The notes below the pieces were generated by a model. The model had not been told where the DNA came from, made no database searches, and saw only the letters and a program-made list of their open reading frames with translations. Of a stretch of DNA of 64,000 bases, positions 62,511 through 64,000 are shown one piece after another (within the stretch, counting starts at the first letter, position 1; each line of letters opens with the position of its first letter). The stretch spans positions 5,945,001 through 6,009,000 of the forward strand of contig NZ_CP147518.1 of NCBI RefSeq assembly GCF_037201965.1, written 5' to 3'. The DNA comes from Spirosoma sp. SC4-14 (lineage in GTDB: Bacteria; Bacteroidota; Bacteroidia; Cytophagales; Spirosomataceae). The position numbers were made by a program, and so were the translations under genes.

Positions 62511-64000
62511 TTATAAAGGCAGCGACTCGGGTTCGGTTTCGGCAGGTTTCGATTCCTTACCAACCTCTTCTTTCAACGCTTCGGCAACACCTTTGTTTTT
62601 ATACGCCTGATAAACCGTTTCACGTTCAAACGGACGCTTGCCAATCAACCGCACCAGATCGTTCTGATAAAGAATTTCTTTTTCAAGTAATTCTTTCGCA
62701 ATAACCTCCAGTGCTTCTCGCTTATCGGTCAGCAGATCTTTGGTCCGCGTATAAGCAATGTCTACAATCTTACGAACTTCTTCGTCGATATGCTTGGCCG
62801 TTTCTTCTGAATACGGTTTATTAAATGCATAATCCGATTGCTTCGAATCGTAGAACGAAACATTGCCGATCTTATCGTTCATACCATACATGGTTACCAT
62901 GCTATAGGCCAGTTTCGTAATACGTTCAAGATCGCTCAACGCACCGGTTGAAACCTTACCGAAAATAATATCTTCGGCAGCCCGACCGCCCAAAGCCATG
63001 CACATCTCGTCCATCAGTTGTTCTGTGCGGTAGAGATACTGCTCACGGGGCAGATACTGAGCATAACCCAGTGCAGCCACCCCACGCGGCACAATCGTCA
63101 CCTTAACGAGCGGATCGGCATGTTCGAGGAACCAGCCCGCTACAGCGTGACCTGCTTCGTGGTAGGCTACGATTTCTTTCTCTTCGGGCGAAATCAGCTT
63201 GTTTTTCTTTTCCAGACCACCAATCACGCGATCCATCGCATCCTGGAAATCTTTCATATCAACTGCTTCCTTATCGCTACGGGCAGCAATCAGAGCGGCC
63301 TCATTACATACGTTTGCGATTTCAGCGCCGGCAAATCCAGGTGTCTGTGCGGCTAATTCTTTCGGATCGACATCAGCCGCCAGTTTAATTGGCTTCAGGT
63401 GAACCCGGAAAATTGCTTCACGACCAACAATGTCTGGTTTATCGATACTGATCTGACGGTCGAAACGGCCCGGACGCTGCAAAGCAGAATCAAGTACATC
63501 AGGACGGTTTGTTGCGGCCAGGATAATGATCCCTGAATCGGTAGCGAAACCATCCATTTCAACCAGCAGCGAGTTCAGTGTATTTTCGCGTTCGTCGTTG
63601 GCACCCGGCATCGAGCCACGCCCCCGCGAACGACCCACAGCATCGATCTCATCAATGAAGATGATACAGGGTGCTTTTTCTTTTGCCTGCTTAAACAGAT
63701 CACGTACACGGGCAGCTCCCACACCAACAAACATCTCTACAAAATCGGAACCCGACAGCGAGAAAAATGGCACGCCAGCTTCGCCCGCTACGGCTTTTGC
63801 CAGCAGGGTTTTACCCGTACCCGGAGGGCCAATCAGCAAAGCTCCTTTCGGAATTTTAGCACCCAGCTTTGTAAACTTGGTCGGGTTTTTCAGGTAATCG
63901 ACGATTTCCTTGATTTCCTCTTTGGCTTCATCCAGCCCTGCCACATCGTTGAAGGTGATCTTCACCTTATTGTCGGCATCAAACAGAGCGGCCTTCGATT
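62511..64000 (-). CDS. ftsH: ATP-dependent zinc metalloprotease FtsH, 5'-truncated
   Basis: About 496 codons; the frame continues past the window end (the first complete codons read SKAALFDADNKVKITFNDVAGLDEAKEEI), so the N-terminal membrane helices and about 160 residues are missing. AAA module: Walker A GPPGTGKT, Walker B IIFIDEID, arginine fingers in RPGRFDRQI. Protease: HEAGH zinc site and the third ligand Asp in the DLERIT region. Membrane-bound quality-control protease. Ends with an acidic/Glu-Pro tail. Confidence 0.97.
   Translation of the reverse strand, partial: SKAALFDADNKVKITFNDVAGLDEAKEEIKEIVDYLKNPTKFTKLGAKIPKGALLIGPPGTGKTLLAKAVAGEAGVPFFSLSGSDFVEMFVGVGAARVRDLFKQAKEKAPCIIFIDEIDAVGRSRGRGSMPGANDERENTLNSLLVEMDGFATDSGIIILAATNRPDVLDSALQRPGRFDRQISIDKPDIVGREAIFRVHLKPIKLAADVDPKELAAQTPGFAGAEIANVCNEAALIAARSDKEAVDMKDFQDAMDRVIGGLEKKNKLISPEEKEIVAYHEAGHAVAGWFLEHADPLVKVTIVPRGVAALGYAQYLPREQYLYRTEQLMDEMCMALGGRAAEDIIFGKVSTGALSDLERITKLAYSMVTMYGMNDKIGNVSFYDSKQSDYAFNKPYSEETAKHIDEEVRKIVDIAYTRTKDLLTDKREALEVIAKELLEKEILYQNDLVRLIGKRPFERETVYQAYKNKGVAEALKEEVGKESKPAETEPESLPL

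Overview
The window looks like chromosome from a Bacteroidota of the order Cytophagales, most likely Spirosoma or a close relative. The evidence is a gliding-motility (CHU_C) C-terminal domain protein, a DUF5103 type IX secretion 'plug' protein, a DUF3276/PUR protein, DUF4369-type TlpA, two DUF4038 hydrolases and DUF1080. Many genes are also preceded by the Bacteroidetes -7 element TAnnTTTG instead of a Shine-Dalgarno site. GC is roughly 50%. Genes are packed on both strands. I see no complete insertion sequence, prophage, CRISPR array or rRNA operon.

Layout. 1-12.1 kb is core or housekeeping: the end of pfkA, a YdcF-like protein, secreted thioredoxin, DUF58, RlpA, PUR, the YchF GTPase, the type IX plug protein, a bestrophin, a PA0069-type radical SAM protein and an ABC-F ATPase. 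12.15-12.95 kb holds tRNA-Thr(CGT) with a tandem partial duplication of its 3' half plus terminator, followed by decayed coding sequence. 13-25.3 kb is an ankyrin protein and then a sugar-acid locus: two GH140/DUF4038 hydrolases, GntR- and LacI-type regulators, tagaturonate reductase, altronate dehydratase, KDG kinase, KDPG aldolase and fructose-1,6-bisphosphatase. Together these take D-tagaturonate to pyruvate plus glyceraldehyde-3-phosphate, with gluconeogenesis attached. 25.3-26.1 kb is decayed sequence. 26.1-35.8 kb carries a VOC protein, a MarR regulator with a rifamycin-phosphotransferase-like enzyme, a purine permease, a NagB-type deaminase, PhoD, lysA and yebC. 35.9-46.7 kb has a large type IX secreted protein, a glycosyltransferase, a circularly permuted ATP-grasp protein, a lipoprotein with a His-rich repeat linker, an Ldh-type dehydrogenase, aroA, a candidate structured RNA and a cupin. 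46.8-52.6 kb is a secreted carbohydrate block: DUF1080, a dehydrogenase fused to a cupredoxin, and a GH9 cellulase. 52.7-59.8 kb is a five-gene signalling operon (two histidine kinases, a lone receiver, CheR and CheB, no chemoreceptor). The window ends with an acyl-CoA ligase, a YfcE-like phosphoesterase and the 5'-truncated ftsH.

The least expected structure is between the genes. At least a dozen intergenic regions contain long inverted repeats. Many arms are built from short-period words (GAAAGAGT, GAATGA, GTTTATAG, ACATTGG). The arm sequence differs from site to site while the two arms always match. Several overlap stop codons, and several share a loop word GCT(A/G)ACGCA. They behave like a dispersed family of terminator-like hairpins. 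One of them, a perfect 26-bp inverted repeat, lies between the promoter and start codon of ychF.
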